DNA from: Actinacidiphila bryophytorum
GTDB lineage: Bacteria > Actinomycetota > Actinomycetes > Streptomycetales > Streptomycetaceae
Length of the DNA stretch: 64,000 bases
NCBI RefSeq assembly: GCF_016916835.1
Contig: NZ_JAFFIX010000001.1
Location: 248,001-312,000 of the forward strand
Direction: 5' to 3'
The stretch's first letter is position 1; the number at the start of each line of letters is the position of its first letter. Under the pieces are notes generated by a model. It was not told the DNA's origin. It ran no database searches and saw only the letters and a list, made by a program, of their open reading frames with translations. Below are positions 43,206 to 52,529 of the stretch, piece after piece. The translations under genes and the position numbers were made by a program.

Positions 43206-45260
43206 TTAGGGTTCGCCGTCGGGCGAGAGGGCGCGGCGGACCTCCTCGGCGAGTGCGTGCAGCCGCCTGGACGCGGCGAGCTGTTCGAGGGTGAGGGCCT
43301 TGCCGTCGGGGTCGGCGACGGGGAGCCGCCAGTTGGGGTACTGGTCCCATGTGCCGGGCAGGTTCTGCGGGCGGCGGTCGCCGACTGCGTCGGGGAGCCA
43401 GACGCCGATCATGCGGGCGGGGGTGGCGGCCAGGAAGCGGTGCACCGCCCTGACCACGGCTTCCTCGTCGGCCGCGCCTTCCGGCAGCAGGCCGAGGCGG
43501 CCGAGCAGGGCGATCCACTCGGCGACTTCCGCGGCGTCCTCGGCCTGTTCCTCCTCCAGCGGGCGGGTGAGCAGGCCGAGCCGGTGCCGCAGTTCGACGT
43601 GTTCGCCGGTGAGGCGGGCGGCGGTGCTGGGCAGATCGTGGGTGGTGGCGGTGGCCAGGCACGCCTCGCGCCAGGCGTTGGGGCGCAGGGGGCGGCGGTC
43701 GGCGTGCTCACCGTCGTAGTTGCGCTCGAACCACAGCACGGAGGTGCCGAGGATGCCGCGGTCGGCGAGCTGGCGGCGTACTCCGGGTTCGACGGTGCCG
43801 AGGTCCTCGCCGATGACGACGGCGCCGGCCTCGTAGGCCTCCAGGGCGAGCAGCCCGAGCATGGCGTCGGCGTCGTAGCGTACGTACGTGCCCTCGGTGG
43901 GCGGGCGGCCCTCCGGCACCCACCACAGGCGGAAGAGGCCCATGACGTGGTCGATCCGCAGGCCGCCTGCGTGCCGCAGCATGCGGGCGATCAGGTCGCG
44001 GTAGGGGGCGTAGCCGGTGGCGGCGAGGGCGTCGGGGCGCCAGGGCGGCAGGCCCCAGTCCTGGCCGCGGGCGTTGAAGGCGTCGGGGGGCGCCCCGGTG
44101 GACATGCCGCGGGCGAGCACGTCCTGCATGGACCAGGCGTCGGAGCCGGCCGGGTGCACGCCGACGGCGAGGTCGTGGACGACGCCGATGGGCATGCCGG
44201 CGTCGCGTGCGGCCCGCTGGGCGGTGGCGAGCTGGCTGTCGGTCAGCCAGGTCAGCCAGCAGTGGAAGTCGACCCGCTCCAGGTGCCGGCTGCGGAGCCT
44301 CGCGACCTGGGCGGAGCGCGGGTTCTGCAGTCCTGCGGGCCACTTCTGCCAGTCGGGGCCGTGCAGTTCTGCGAGCGTGGACCAGGTGGCGTGGTCGTCG
44401 AGTGCCTGCCCCTGGGCGGCGAGGAAGTCGGCGTAGGCGGCCCGCCGGCCGGGGCTGAGCGGCACCTGCCGCAGCAGTTCCAGCGCCTGCGCCTTCAGCT
44501 CCCAGACCGCGTCCCGGTCGATGAGCATGTCCTTGAGCAGCACGTTGTCGCGCAGGGCCGCGGCCTTGGCCAGCAGCCGCCCGGCCTGCGCGCGGGCGTC
44601 CCTCGACAGGTACGCGTACTCGGGGACCTCCTCGATCCGCAGGTAGACGGGGTCGGGGAAGCGGCGCGAGGAGGGGCGGTAGGGCGAGGGGTCGGTGGGG
44701 TGCCCGGGGACGGCCGCGTGCAGCGGGTTGATCTGCACGAAGCCGGCGCCCAGCGCGCGCCCTGACCAGGCGGCGATCTCCGCCAGGTCGCCGAGGTCGC
44801 CCATGCCCCAGGAGCGGTCGGACAGCGTCGAGTACAGCTGCGCCATGAAGCCGAACGACCGCTGCGGCGGCCCGGCGATCCGCTGCGGTGCCACCACCAG
44901 GTCGCCGCGTGCGGTCCTGCCGTCGGGGGCGGCCGCGCGCAGGACGTAGCGCCCAGGCTCCCGCGGCACCGCGGCCAGCCGGTCGCCCGCGGCGGTCTCG
45001 ACGCTGATCTCGGTGCCCTCCGGCAGCCCGGTGAGCGGCTGCCCGGAGCGCAGCACCGTGCAGGGCGCCAGCAGCCGGTGGGCGGTGCGCAGCTCGTGCG
45101 CGGCCAGCGCGTCGCGCACCGCGTGCGGTGTGGAGGCGTCCACACCCAGGGCGGCCAGCACGGCCACCACGGTCTCCTCGGAGACCTCGACCTCCTGGCC
45201 CGGCGCCGGTTCGTACGTCACATCCACGCCGTGCAGTGCCGCCAGCCGTGCCCGGTCCAT
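43206..45260 (-). CDS. malQ: 4-alpha-glucanotransferase (amylomaltase, GH77)
   Basis: A 684-residue cytosolic enzyme. An N-terminal actinobacterial domain (about 1-150) precedes the GH77 barrel. SWGMGDLGDLAEIAAW, FVQINPLHA and SPYRPSSRRFPDPVYLRIEEV mark its beginning; LRIDHVMGLFRLWWVPEG supplies the nucleophile Asp, VVIGEDLGTVEPGVR the acid/base Glu and TTHDLPSTAARL the third carboxylate. It transfers maltodextrin segments between chains in glycogen/maltose metabolism. ATG 45260 has GGAGG 4 bases upstream. The frame is intact. Divergent from the ABC operon at 45424. Confidence 0.93.
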   Translation of the reverse strand: MDRARLAALHGVDVTYEPAPGQEVEVSEETVVAVLAALGVDASTPHAVRDALAAHELRTAHRLLAPCTVLRSGQPLTGLPEGTEISVETAAGDRLAAVPREPGRYVLRAAAPDGRTARGDLVVAPQRIAGPPQRSFGFMAQLYSTLSDRSWGMGDLGDLAEIAAWSGRALGAGFVQINPLHAAVPGHPTDPSPYRPSSRRFPDPVYLRIEEVPEYAYLSRDARAQAGRLLAKAAALRDNVLLKDMLIDRDAVWELKAQALELLRQVPLSPGRRAAYADFLAAQGQALDDHATWSTLAELHGPDWQKWPAGLQNPRSAQVARLRSRHLERVDFHCWLTWLTDSQLATAQRAARDAGMPIGVVHDLAVGVHPAGSDAWSMQDVLARGMSTGAPPDAFNARGQDWGLPPWRPDALAATGYAPYRDLIARMLRHAGGLRIDHVMGLFRLWWVPEGRPPTEGTYVRYDADAMLGLLALEAYEAGAVVIGEDLGTVEPGVRRQLADRGILGTSVLWFERNYDGEHADRRPLRPNAWREACLATATTHDLPSTAARLTGEHVELRHRLGLLTRPLEEEQAEDAAEVAEWIALLGRLGLLPEGAADEEAVVRAVHRFLAATPARMIGVWLPDAVGDRRPQNLPGTWDQYPNWRLPVADPDGKALTLEQLAASRRLHALAEEVRRALSPDGEP

Positions 45261-45423
45261 CAAGCCTCCGCCTTCTTGCGGTTTCTTCCGGTCGATCCCA
45301 GAGCCCTACCCCTTCCGGGGTGTGCCACACCCGGTGCGCTCGGTGATGGTGGGGTTGTCCCCACCTCCGGGAGGCCGGTGGACGCCATGGTTCACCCGGT
45401 CGGCACTCCGTAGCGTCGAGGAC

Positions 45424-46197
45424 ATGGCGACAACCGGCACCCCAGCTGTGGAGCTGCGCTCCCTGACCCGCACCTACGGCCGCGGCGACGCGGCGGTCCG
45501 CGCGCTGCGCGGAATCGACCTGGCGCTGCCCCGCGGCAGCTTCACCGCGGTGATGGGACCGTCGGGCTCGGGCAAGAGCACCTTCCTGCAGTGCGCCGCG
45601 GGCCTCGACCGGCCCACCGGCGGCGAGGTGCTGCTCGGCGGCGAGCCGATCACCGGGCTGAACGAGAACCGGCTGACCAAGCTGCGCCGCAGCCGTATCG
45701 GCTTCGTCTTCCAGTCCTTCAACCTGCTGCCGTCGCTGACGGTCCAGCAGAACGTGCTGCTGCCGCTGCGCCTCGCGGGAGTACGCCCCGACCGCCGCCG
45801 CGCGCAGGCGCTGCTCGCCGAGGTGGGCCTGGACGGCTACGGGCGGCGCCGCCCCGGGCAGCTGTCCGGCGGGCAGCAGCAGCGGGTTGCCATCGCGCGG
45901 GCGCTGATCACCCGGCCCGAGGTGATCTTCGCCGACGAGCCGACCGGGGCACTGGACACCAACACCGCCCGCGCCATCCTCGACCTGATGCGGCGGGCCG
46001 TCGACACGATGGGCGCCACCGTGGTGATGGTGACGCACGACCCGGTCGCCGCCTCCCGCGCCGACCGGGTCCTCTTCCTCGCCGACGGCGTGCTGGCCGG
46101 CGAACTCCACGCCCCGACCCCGACCGCCGTCGCCGACCGCATGGTCGCCCTGACCGCCCGCCCGCAGACCGGCCCGACGCTGGGAGCGGCGGCATGA
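45424..46197 (+). CDS. MacB/LolD-type ABC transporter ATPase
   Basis: A 257-residue ATPase: GPSGSGKST (Walker A, about 42-50), FVFQSFNLLPSLTVQQNV (Q-loop), LSGGQQQRVAIARALI (signature), VIFADEPTGALD (Walker B) and the H-loop in VVMVTHDP. It energises the FtsX permease encoded at 46244-48736. Start ATG 45424. The upstream divergent region holds an inverted repeat GGTGGGG-TTGT-CCCCACC at 45348-45365 that could be an operator. Confidence 0.92.
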   Translation: MATTGTPAVELRSLTRTYGRGDAAVRALRGIDLALPRGSFTAVMGPSGSGKSTFLQCAAGLDRPTGGEVLLGGEPITGLNENRLTKLRRSRIGFVFQSFNLLPSLTVQQNVLLPLRLAGVRPDRRRAQALLAEVGLDGYGRRRPGQLSGGQQQRVAIARALITRPEVIFADEPTGALDTNTARAILDLMRRAVDTMGATVVMVTHDPVAASRADRVLFLADGVLAGELHAPTPTAVADRMVALTARPQTGPTLGAAA

Positions 46198-46247
46198 CCC
46201 GCAGCACCGCCGTACCCGCCACCGCTCCCGGAGGAGTCCCCGCATGA
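46194..46247 (+). CDS. possible 17-residue coupling peptide between ATPase and permease
   Basis: A very short frame (MTRSTAVPATAPGGVPA) whose ATG overlaps the ATPase stop (ATGA at 46194-46197) and whose TGA overlaps the permease start (ATGA at 46244-46247). The permease's GGAGGAG ribosome site lies inside it. The double overlap suggests a translational relay, but it could also be chance; no family is known. Confidence 0.3.
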   Translation: MTRSTAVPATAPGGVPA

Positions 46248-48736
46248 ACGGGCTGGCCCGCGCGTCCGTACGGTTCCGGCCCGCTTCCTTCGTGGGCACC
46301 TTCGTGGCGCTGTTCTTCGCCGCCGCCGTCGTCATGGCCTGCGGCACACTGCTGCAGACCGGGCTGACCGCCCATGTCGCGCCGGTGCGGTACGCCCATG
46401 TGCCCGTCGTCGTCGCGCCCGACCCCGACGCGCGCATCACCGTCGGGCACGGCGAGGACCGCGACACCGAGGCGGAGCCGCTCACCGACACCCCGCGGCT
46501 GCCGGCCGCCCTGGCCGCGCGCGTCGCCGCGGAGCCGGGCGTGGCCGCGGCCGTACCCGACATCGCCTTCCCCGTGCAGGGCGCCGGGCTGTCCGCGCTG
46601 ACCGGCCGCAACTGGGACGCGCGCCTGGTCGAGGGCGCCACCGCCGCACAGGGCCACGCGCCCGGCGCGGGCGAGGTTGTCCTCGACCCCGGCAGCGCGA
46701 AGGCCGCGCACACCGGAGTCGGACGCACCGTCACCCTCACCGCGCCCGGCGGCACCGCCGCCTACCGCGTCGCGGGACTGACCGCGCCCGGCACCGCACC
46801 GGCCGCGTACTTCGCCGAGTCCGCCGCACCCCGCCTGTCAGGGCACCCCGGGTACGCCGAGGCCGTCGCCGTACTGCCCCGCGCCGGTGTCACCACCGAG
46901 CAGGCCGCGGACCAGGCCAGGCACGCCGTGGGCCACGCCGCCCAGGTCAGGACCGGTGACGGCCGCGGCGCCGCGGAACAGCCGCGGCTCGCCGGCGCCA
47001 AGGAGATGCTCATCGCCATCGGCGCCTCCTTCGGCGGCATCGCCGCCGCCACCGCGGTCTTCGTCGTGATGGGCACCGTCGCACTCGCCATCGGTCAGCG
47101 CGCCCGGGAGATCGCCCTGCTGCGCGCCATCGGCGCGACCCCGCGGCAGATCCGCCGCACCGTCGCCACCGAGGCACTCCTGGTCGCCCCGGTCGCGGGA
47201 CTGGCCGGCATCCTGCCCGGCATCGCCCTGGCCCGCTGGTGGCTCGGCCAGCTCGTGCACAAGGACGCCGTGCCGCACGGGGTGACCGTGGCCGCCGGCT
47301 GGATCCCGATGGTCGCCGCGGTCGGCGCCGGGCTGCTGGCCGCCCTCACCGCGGGCCTGCTCGCCGCCAGGCGCCCGTCGAAGGCCCGGCCCAGCGAGGC
47401 GATCGGCGAGGCGGCGGTGGAGCGGCGCAGGCCCGGCGTGATCCGCACGGTGCTCGGCGTGGCCGCCGTCGCCGGGGGAGTCGTACTGGCCGCGGTCGCC
47501 GCGCACACCACCGGCGACGACGCCGCCTCCGTCGCGCTCGGCATCGTCTTCTGCCTCATGGTCGGCGTCGCCTTCCTCGGCCCCGTGGTCGCCTGGCTCG
47601 CCTCCGCCGTGCTCGGCCTGCCGCTGCGGGCCGGCGGCGCCGCCAGTGTGCTGGCCGCCGCCAACACCCGCGCCAACGCGCGCAGGCTCGCCTCCGCGAT
47701 CACCCCCATCGTGCTCGTGACCGCCTTCGCAGGGACGCTGCTGTGCATGCAGAGCAGCGTGCAGCACGAGTCGTCCCGGCAGGTCAGGGACGGCGTCGTC
47801 GCCGACCAGGTGCTCGGCTCCGACGTCGGCGGGCTCCCCGCAGGCACCGCGGCACGCGCCGCACAGGTCAAGGGCGTCGACGGGGCCGTCGGCGTGCTGC
47901 GCAGCGGCGCCCTCTACCGCGCCGGCGGTGCGCTGAACTCCACGAGCGTCCTCGGCGTCGACGGCGACCCGGCCGCCCTGCCCGGCGTCCTCGCGCTGGG
48001 TGTGCGCACCGGCTCGCTCGCCGACCTCACGGGCGACGGGCGCACGGTCGCCGTCGACACGCTGCTCGCCGGTACGGCCAAGGTCCACGTCGGCGACCGC
48101 ATCTCGCTGTGGCTCGGCGACGGTACGACGCTGCGGCCCACCGTCGTCGCCACCTACAGCCGCGGGCTCGGCCTCGGATCACTGCTGCTGCCCCGGGCCG
48201 CCGTCGCACCGCACGCGGCGAACGCCTTCGACACGGAGGTGCTCGTGCACGACGGGCCAGGCGCCGACGCCGCCGCCGTCCAGCGCGACCTCGGGCGGCT
48301 CGGCGTCCCCGGGATGCGGGTCACCGACCGGGCCGGGTACCGGGCCGAGGCCGACCGCGACCTCGAACTCAACGCCTGGGCCAACCGGGTGATGGCCGCG
48401 GTCCTCGGCGGGTTCGCGGCGGTGGCCGCCGCCAACACGCTGGTCATGACGGTCTTCGACCGCCGCCGGGAGGTCGCGCTGCTGCGGCTTGCCGGGACCA
48501 CCCGGCGGCAGGTCCTGCGGATGCTGCGCCTTGAGGCGGTGCTCGTGGCCGCGGCCGGGCTGGGTATCGGCACGGTGATCGCGTGGGTGACGCTTGTTCC
48601 CATCGCCCGCGGTCTTACTGGGGCGAGCCCCTATGTTCCGGCCCCCATGGCCCTCGCCCTCCTGGCGGCTACCCTCACCCTGACCCTGGCCTCCACCACC
48701 CTCCCGGCCCGCGCCATTCTGCGGCGTGCAACGTAA
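46244..48736 (+). CDS. FtsX-domain ABC permease
   Basis: An 830-residue permease with an N-terminal segment (about 15-42), an extracytoplasmic domain (45-255), an FtsX bundle (about 256-385) with GQRAREIALLRAIGATPRQIRRTV, central segments (about 395-465), a second external domain (470-690) and a C-terminal FtsX bundle (700-825) with DRRREVALLRLAGTTRRQVLRML. Duplicated-FtsX permeases in Streptomyces often export peptides or drugs; the substrate is unknown. Ribosome site GGAGGAG. It is a distant analogue of the pair at 9765-15891, with one permease instead of two. Followed by the long repeat copy B. Confidence 0.88.
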   Translation: MNGLARASVRFRPASFVGTFVALFFAAAVVMACGTLLQTGLTAHVAPVRYAHVPVVVAPDPDARITVGHGEDRDTEAEPLTDTPRLPAALAARVAAEPGVAAAVPDIAFPVQGAGLSALTGRNWDARLVEGATAAQGHAPGAGEVVLDPGSAKAAHTGVGRTVTLTAPGGTAAYRVAGLTAPGTAPAAYFAESAAPRLSGHPGYAEAVAVLPRAGVTTEQAADQARHAVGHAAQVRTGDGRGAAEQPRLAGAKEMLIAIGASFGGIAAATAVFVVMGTVALAIGQRAREIALLRAIGATPRQIRRTVATEALLVAPVAGLAGILPGIALARWWLGQLVHKDAVPHGVTVAAGWIPMVAAVGAGLLAALTAGLLAARRPSKARPSEAIGEAAVERRRPGVIRTVLGVAAVAGGVVLAAVAAHTTGDDAASVALGIVFCLMVGVAFLGPVVAWLASAVLGLPLRAGGAASVLAAANTRANARRLASAITPIVLVTAFAGTLLCMQSSVQHESSRQVRDGVVADQVLGSDVGGLPAGTAARAAQVKGVDGAVGVLRSGALYRAGGALNSTSVLGVDGDPAALPGVLALGVRTGSLADLTGDGRTVAVDTLLAGTAKVHVGDRISLWLGDGTTLRPTVVATYSRGLGLGSLLLPRAAVAPHAANAFDTEVLVHDGPGADAAAVQRDLGRLGVPGMRVTDRAGYRAEADRDLELNAWANRVMAAVLGGFAAVAAANTLVMTVFDRRREVALLRLAGTTRRQVLRMLRLEAVLVAAAGLGIGTVIAWVTLVPIARGLTGASPYVPAPMALALLAATLTLTLASTTLPARAILRRAT

Positions 48737-48759
48737 GGCCTCCCTCTGCGGGGGTGCGT

Positions 48760-48976
48760 AGGTGATTGCCCCTTGCGGTGAGCTAGCACCCTTCGGAGCA
48801 TGGGTGATTGGGCGCGCAGTTCCCCGCGCCCCCGGCGGGCGCCCTCTTCCGCAGAGCCGGCGCTTTCAGGCGGCGCCGTCTGCCTGCGAGGGCGAGCGTT
48901 TTTCAGGGGCGCGGGGAACTGCGCGCGCAACCCCGCCGGGGGAAAGGCGACCGCCCACCGCAAGTGGCAATCACCC
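48760..48976. repeat. long inverted repeat (intergenic hairpin), copy B
   Basis: In the gene-free stretch 48737-49033. Outer arms 48760-48780 and 48956-48976 match at 19 of 21 positions; inner arms GCGCGCAGTTCCCCGCGCC (48812-48830) and its exact complement (48908-48926) are concentric within one base. Sequence of the arms is shared with copies A and C. Confidence 0.8.
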
Positions 48977-48982
48977 AGGGGC

Positions 48983-49015
48983 GCGGGGTACGGGTCGAGT
49001 GGACCCGTACCCCGC
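48983..49015. terminator. strong bidirectional terminator hairpin
   Basis: GCGGGGTACGGGTC (48983-48996) pairs perfectly with GACCCGTACCCCGC (49002-49015) around GAGTG: a 14-bp stem 18 bp from the stop of the convergent subtilase gene. It should stop both the FtsX operon and the subtilase transcript. Confidence 0.85.
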
Positions 49016-49033
49016 ATTGAGAAGCCCCCCCGG

Positions 49034-52000
49034 CTAGGGGGTCGTGGAGGTGATCAGGACACTGCCGGTGCCGGCAGCCGTGCCGCCCGCGTCCAGCAGC
49101 TGGACCTGCCCGAAGAGCTGCCGGCCCGCCGGGGCCTGGGCTGCGGCCAGGACGGACGCCGAGACCGTCGCGGACGCCCCGTGCGCGAGGTTCACGGGGG
49201 CCGAGGTGTCCACGGACACCTGGCCCAGCGCAGCGGAGTAGTACACGTCCTCGTAGGAGTAGGTGGTCGTACCCGACGGCACGGAGTACCCGTCCACCTC
49301 GAAGGTGTACGTACCGGGCGCGGGGTCGGCCAGCGACACCGCCTCTTCGGCGTCACCGTCGGCGGACTGCGCGATGAGCACGCCGTCGCGGTAGACGTAC
49401 AGGTCGAGGTCGGCCTGCTGGTCGGAGGGCGAGCCGATGGAGACGTCCAGCCGGGAGACCCCGGACCCGAGCGTCAGCGAGGTCGTCCGGGTGTCGCCCT
49501 CGGCGATGGTGGGTGTCGAGGTGAGTGCGGAGCCGAGGGGGCCGCCGGCCAGCCGGCCGCCGCTGATCGCGGCGAAGCCGTTGGTGACGTTCCAGCTCAC
49601 CGGCGCGGGTGTGCCGACCTTGGCCTCGGGCAGGGTCTGCACGGCCGGGTCGAAGGCGGCGCCGAGGACGGAGACGGTCAGCACGTACGGGTTGTCGAGC
49701 TGCGGCGAGGTGCGCCGGGCCTCGACCTCGATCTCCCAGACGCCCGGCAGCGGGTCGGCGTAGGAGCGCAGGTCGGGCCGGCAGGTGTTGGCCGGGTTGT
49801 CGTAGTTGGGGTAGCAGTCGGGGGTCTGGGTGGAGTCCATGGGCACGCCGTAGGGGTGCATGGACACGAAGCGGGTCTGGCTGCCGGGCTTGAGGCCGCC
49901 CATGGCGACTTCGAGCGAGGTCGCGCCGGCGGGGACGGTGAAGAAGTACGAGCGGGTGCTGTCCCGCTGGATCGTCCCCGTGCGGGTGAGCGTGTAGGAG
50001 GGTCCTGAGACCGGGGTGGAGACGACGGTGGCGGCCGGGATCTGCGTGTCGGTGCCGTGGGTGAGCGGGTCGTCGACGTTCAGCAGTGCGCTGTGGACGC
50101 CCGCGGACCGCGGCTTGGCGGTGATCTTCACGGTGACCGGCTTGTTCAGCGGCAGCACCACCACGGGGCTGGCGACGGAGAAGGTGCCGTCGTTGTGCGC
50201 CCAGCTGAGGGTGTGCAGCTGCGCGTGGGCGGGACCGCCGGTACGGGTCACGGTGACGGCGTAGGTGCGCTGCTGACCGGTGGTCAGGCCGCCCTCGCGG
50301 TCGTAGACGCCGGTGCCGTAGCCGGGGGTCTGCAGGTAGCTGGACAGGGTGGTGTCGACCGGCGCCTTGACGGTGTAGGTGTCGGTGGTGCCGCCGCGGC
50401 GGAGCAGGTTCCATGCGGGGCCGACGGCGACGAGTCCCGCGCCCTGGTCGATGGTCTGGAAGCCGGGGATGGTCTTGGCGGTGCTGATCAGCGCGGTGCG
50501 CAGCTGGGCCGGTGTGACGTGCAGGTGCTGCCCCTTGGCGGCGGACAGCAGCAGCGCGGCGGCTCCGGTGGCCTGCGGTGAGGCCATCGAGGTGCCCTGC
50601 AGCATGGCGTAGCCGGGCGGCAGGTCGTAGCCGGCCTCGGCGACGGGCGCCCCGGGCTCCCAGGTGGGCACGGAGTTGATGGCGGCGCCGGGTGCGGTGA
50701 TGACGGGGGCGAGGCCGCCGTCCTCGCGCGGGCCGCGGGCGGAGAAGGGCAGCAGCGAGTACGGCACGGTGGTCTGTGAGCCGTAGTTGGCCGCCCAGGT
50801 CTCGCGGGAGATGGACGCGCCGACGCTGAGGACGTGGTCGGCGAGTCCCGGGTCGCTGATGGTGTTGACGCCGGGGCCGTCGTTGCCCGCGGAGATCACC
50901 AGCTGCACCCCGTAGGTGTCGATCAGCTGCTGGTAGAGCAGGTCGCGGGCGCTGGCGCCGTCGTTGAGCGCGCCGAGTCCGCCGATGGACATGTTGACGA
51001 CGTCGACGTGGTGGTTGACGACCAGGTCGGTCATGCCCTCGGTGAGCGCGATGTTGGTGCAGCCGCCGGTCCAGGTGCAGGCCCGGGAGGAGACGATCTT
51101 CGCGCCGGGTGCGGCCCCGTTCATCTTGCCGCCGAAGAGCCCGTTGGCGGAGGTGATGCCGGCGACGTGGGTGCCGTGCTCGGACTGCACGAGGCCGATG
51201 TTGACGAAGTCGGCCGTCTTGCCGACCCAGGTGCCCCCGTAGGGGTCCATCGGGACGTCCTTGCGGATCTCGACGGTGAAGGGGATCGACTCCGAGATCG
51301 CCGTGGCCGGGTTGTCGGTGCCGAAGTGGCCGATCTGGAAGCCGTCCTTGTACGGCTTCATGGCGGTGTCGTCGCCGAAGTCGCCGTCGTTGTCCAGGTC
51401 CACCCGGACGGTGCCGGCGGCCGGGTCGTAGAGCACGCCCCACACGTCGGTGGTGTCGCCGTCGCGGTTGAGGTCGCCGAGCATGTCGCCGCCCTTGGTG
51501 GCGGCTTCGGCGAAGGTGCTGAAGAGGTAGTTGCCGGCCGGCGCGGTCCAGGTGCGCTGCGAGGCGGTGAAGGACGGACCCGAGACGGCGGTGACCATGG
51601 GCCGCCAGGTGGCGTCGCCGTCGAGTATCGGGTCGGTCGAGGTGACCCAGTCCACGATCTTCCGCTCGCCCGTGGTGGTCTTCTGCAGGGCGGGGTGGCC
51701 GACGTCGACGCCGGAGTCGAGGATGCCGATGGTGATGCCGCGCCCGTCGGCGGTCGGGTGGTCCTTGACGAAGTCGACCGCACCGGTCTCGAAGGCGGGC
51801 TGGTACGGGTTCTTGGCGGGGGTGTGCCGGTCGGGCCCCGGGTAGGTGGCGGCGGGCTTGCCGGGGTGGCGGGACGCCGTCGCGGTGGTGTCGGCGGCCG
51901 GTGTCGGGTCGTCGAGCTTGATCTCCTGCCGCAGGTCGATGGCCAGTACCGAGGGCAGCTTCTGTGCGGCGCCGATGGCCGCGTCGGCCTTGGCGGTGGG

Positions 52001-52354
52001 CACGGTGGCGCGGACGTAGCCGAGCTGGTCGTAGGTCTGGCCGACGCTGGCGCCCTGGGCGTGCAGCCGGGAGGTGATCTCCGCGGTGCTGCCCGGCTTG
52101 CCGGCGATCATGAAGGTGACGTTCTTGTCGCCGTCCGCCTTGGCCTTGGCCAGCAGGGTGGCGTCGGCGGAGCCGAGCTTGTCCGCCGCGTCCTTGCCGG
52201 GCTCGCCGGGGGCGTCCGAGCCGGTGGCGGGGGAGGTAAGGGCGGGGTCGGCGACCGCCAGCGCGGGGCCTGCGGCGGTGAGCGCGGCCACCAGGCCTGC
52301 GGCGAGCGCGAGCCGGGCGGCGCGTCTCTTGCCCGGTATGTGATCGAGTGGCAT
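49034..52354 (-). CDS. secreted S8 (subtilisin-like) serine peptidase
   Basis: An 1,106-residue protease. A Sec-type signal peptide (GKRRAARLALAAGLVAALTAAGPALA) is followed by an I9-like propeptide to about 150. The catalytic triad is complete: Asp in ITIGILDSGVD (about 213), His in HGTHVAGI (about 395) and Ser in GTSMASPQATGAA (about 588). A long insertion (230-370) separates Asp and His. Beyond 650 are beta-sandwich domains ending in pre-peptidase-like modules (LDLYVYRDGVL), typical of large Streptomyces subtilases. It is exported and probably digests extracellular protein. ATG 52354 has AGGG 6 bases upstream; ATG 52360 abuts it. Confidence 0.92.
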   Translation of the reverse strand: MPLDHIPGKRRAARLALAAGLVAALTAAGPALAVADPALTSPATGSDAPGEPGKDAADKLGSADATLLAKAKADGDKNVTFMIAGKPGSTAEITSRLHAQGASVGQTYDQLGYVRATVPTAKADAAIGAAQKLPSVLAIDLRQEIKLDDPTPAADTTATASRHPGKPAATYPGPDRHTPAKNPYQPAFETGAVDFVKDHPTADGRGITIGILDSGVDVGHPALQKTTTGERKIVDWVTSTDPILDGDATWRPMVTAVSGPSFTASQRTWTAPAGNYLFSTFAEAATKGGDMLGDLNRDGDTTDVWGVLYDPAAGTVRVDLDNDGDFGDDTAMKPYKDGFQIGHFGTDNPATAISESIPFTVEIRKDVPMDPYGGTWVGKTADFVNIGLVQSEHGTHVAGITSANGLFGGKMNGAAPGAKIVSSRACTWTGGCTNIALTEGMTDLVVNHHVDVVNMSIGGLGALNDGASARDLLYQQLIDTYGVQLVISAGNDGPGVNTISDPGLADHVLSVGASISRETWAANYGSQTTVPYSLLPFSARGPREDGGLAPVITAPGAAINSVPTWEPGAPVAEAGYDLPPGYAMLQGTSMASPQATGAAALLLSAAKGQHLHVTPAQLRTALISTAKTIPGFQTIDQGAGLVAVGPAWNLLRRGGTTDTYTVKAPVDTTLSSYLQTPGYGTGVYDREGGLTTGQQRTYAVTVTRTGGPAHAQLHTLSWAHNDGTFSVASPVVVLPLNKPVTVKITAKPRSAGVHSALLNVDDPLTHGTDTQIPAATVVSTPVSGPSYTLTRTGTIQRDSTRSYFFTVPAGATSLEVAMGGLKPGSQTRFVSMHPYGVPMDSTQTPDCYPNYDNPANTCRPDLRSYADPLPGVWEIEVEARRTSPQLDNPYVLTVSVLGAAFDPAVQTLPEAKVGTPAPVSWNVTNGFAAISGGRLAGGPLGSALTSTPTIAEGDTRTTSLTLGSGVSRLDVSIGSPSDQQADLDLYVYRDGVLIAQSADGDAEEAVSLADPAPGTYTFEVDGYSVPSGTTTYSYEDVYYSAALGQVSVDTSAPVNLAHGASATVSASVLAAAQAPAGRQLFGQVQLLDAGGTAAGTGSVLITSTTP

Positions 52355-52529
52355 GGGCATCCCTGTTTCGACCGTCGGATGGGTGTGCGGAAAACGGAGC
52401 CGTACGCCTGGTCACCCTGCCGGGAAAAGCTGCCCTTTGTGGTGCGTTGACCTTCCCTTGGGTCTTCGGTGACGTGTTTCCGCCAATGCCATACCGCCAT
52501 AGAACGGCACAAGTGCCGCGGGGTCGCGG

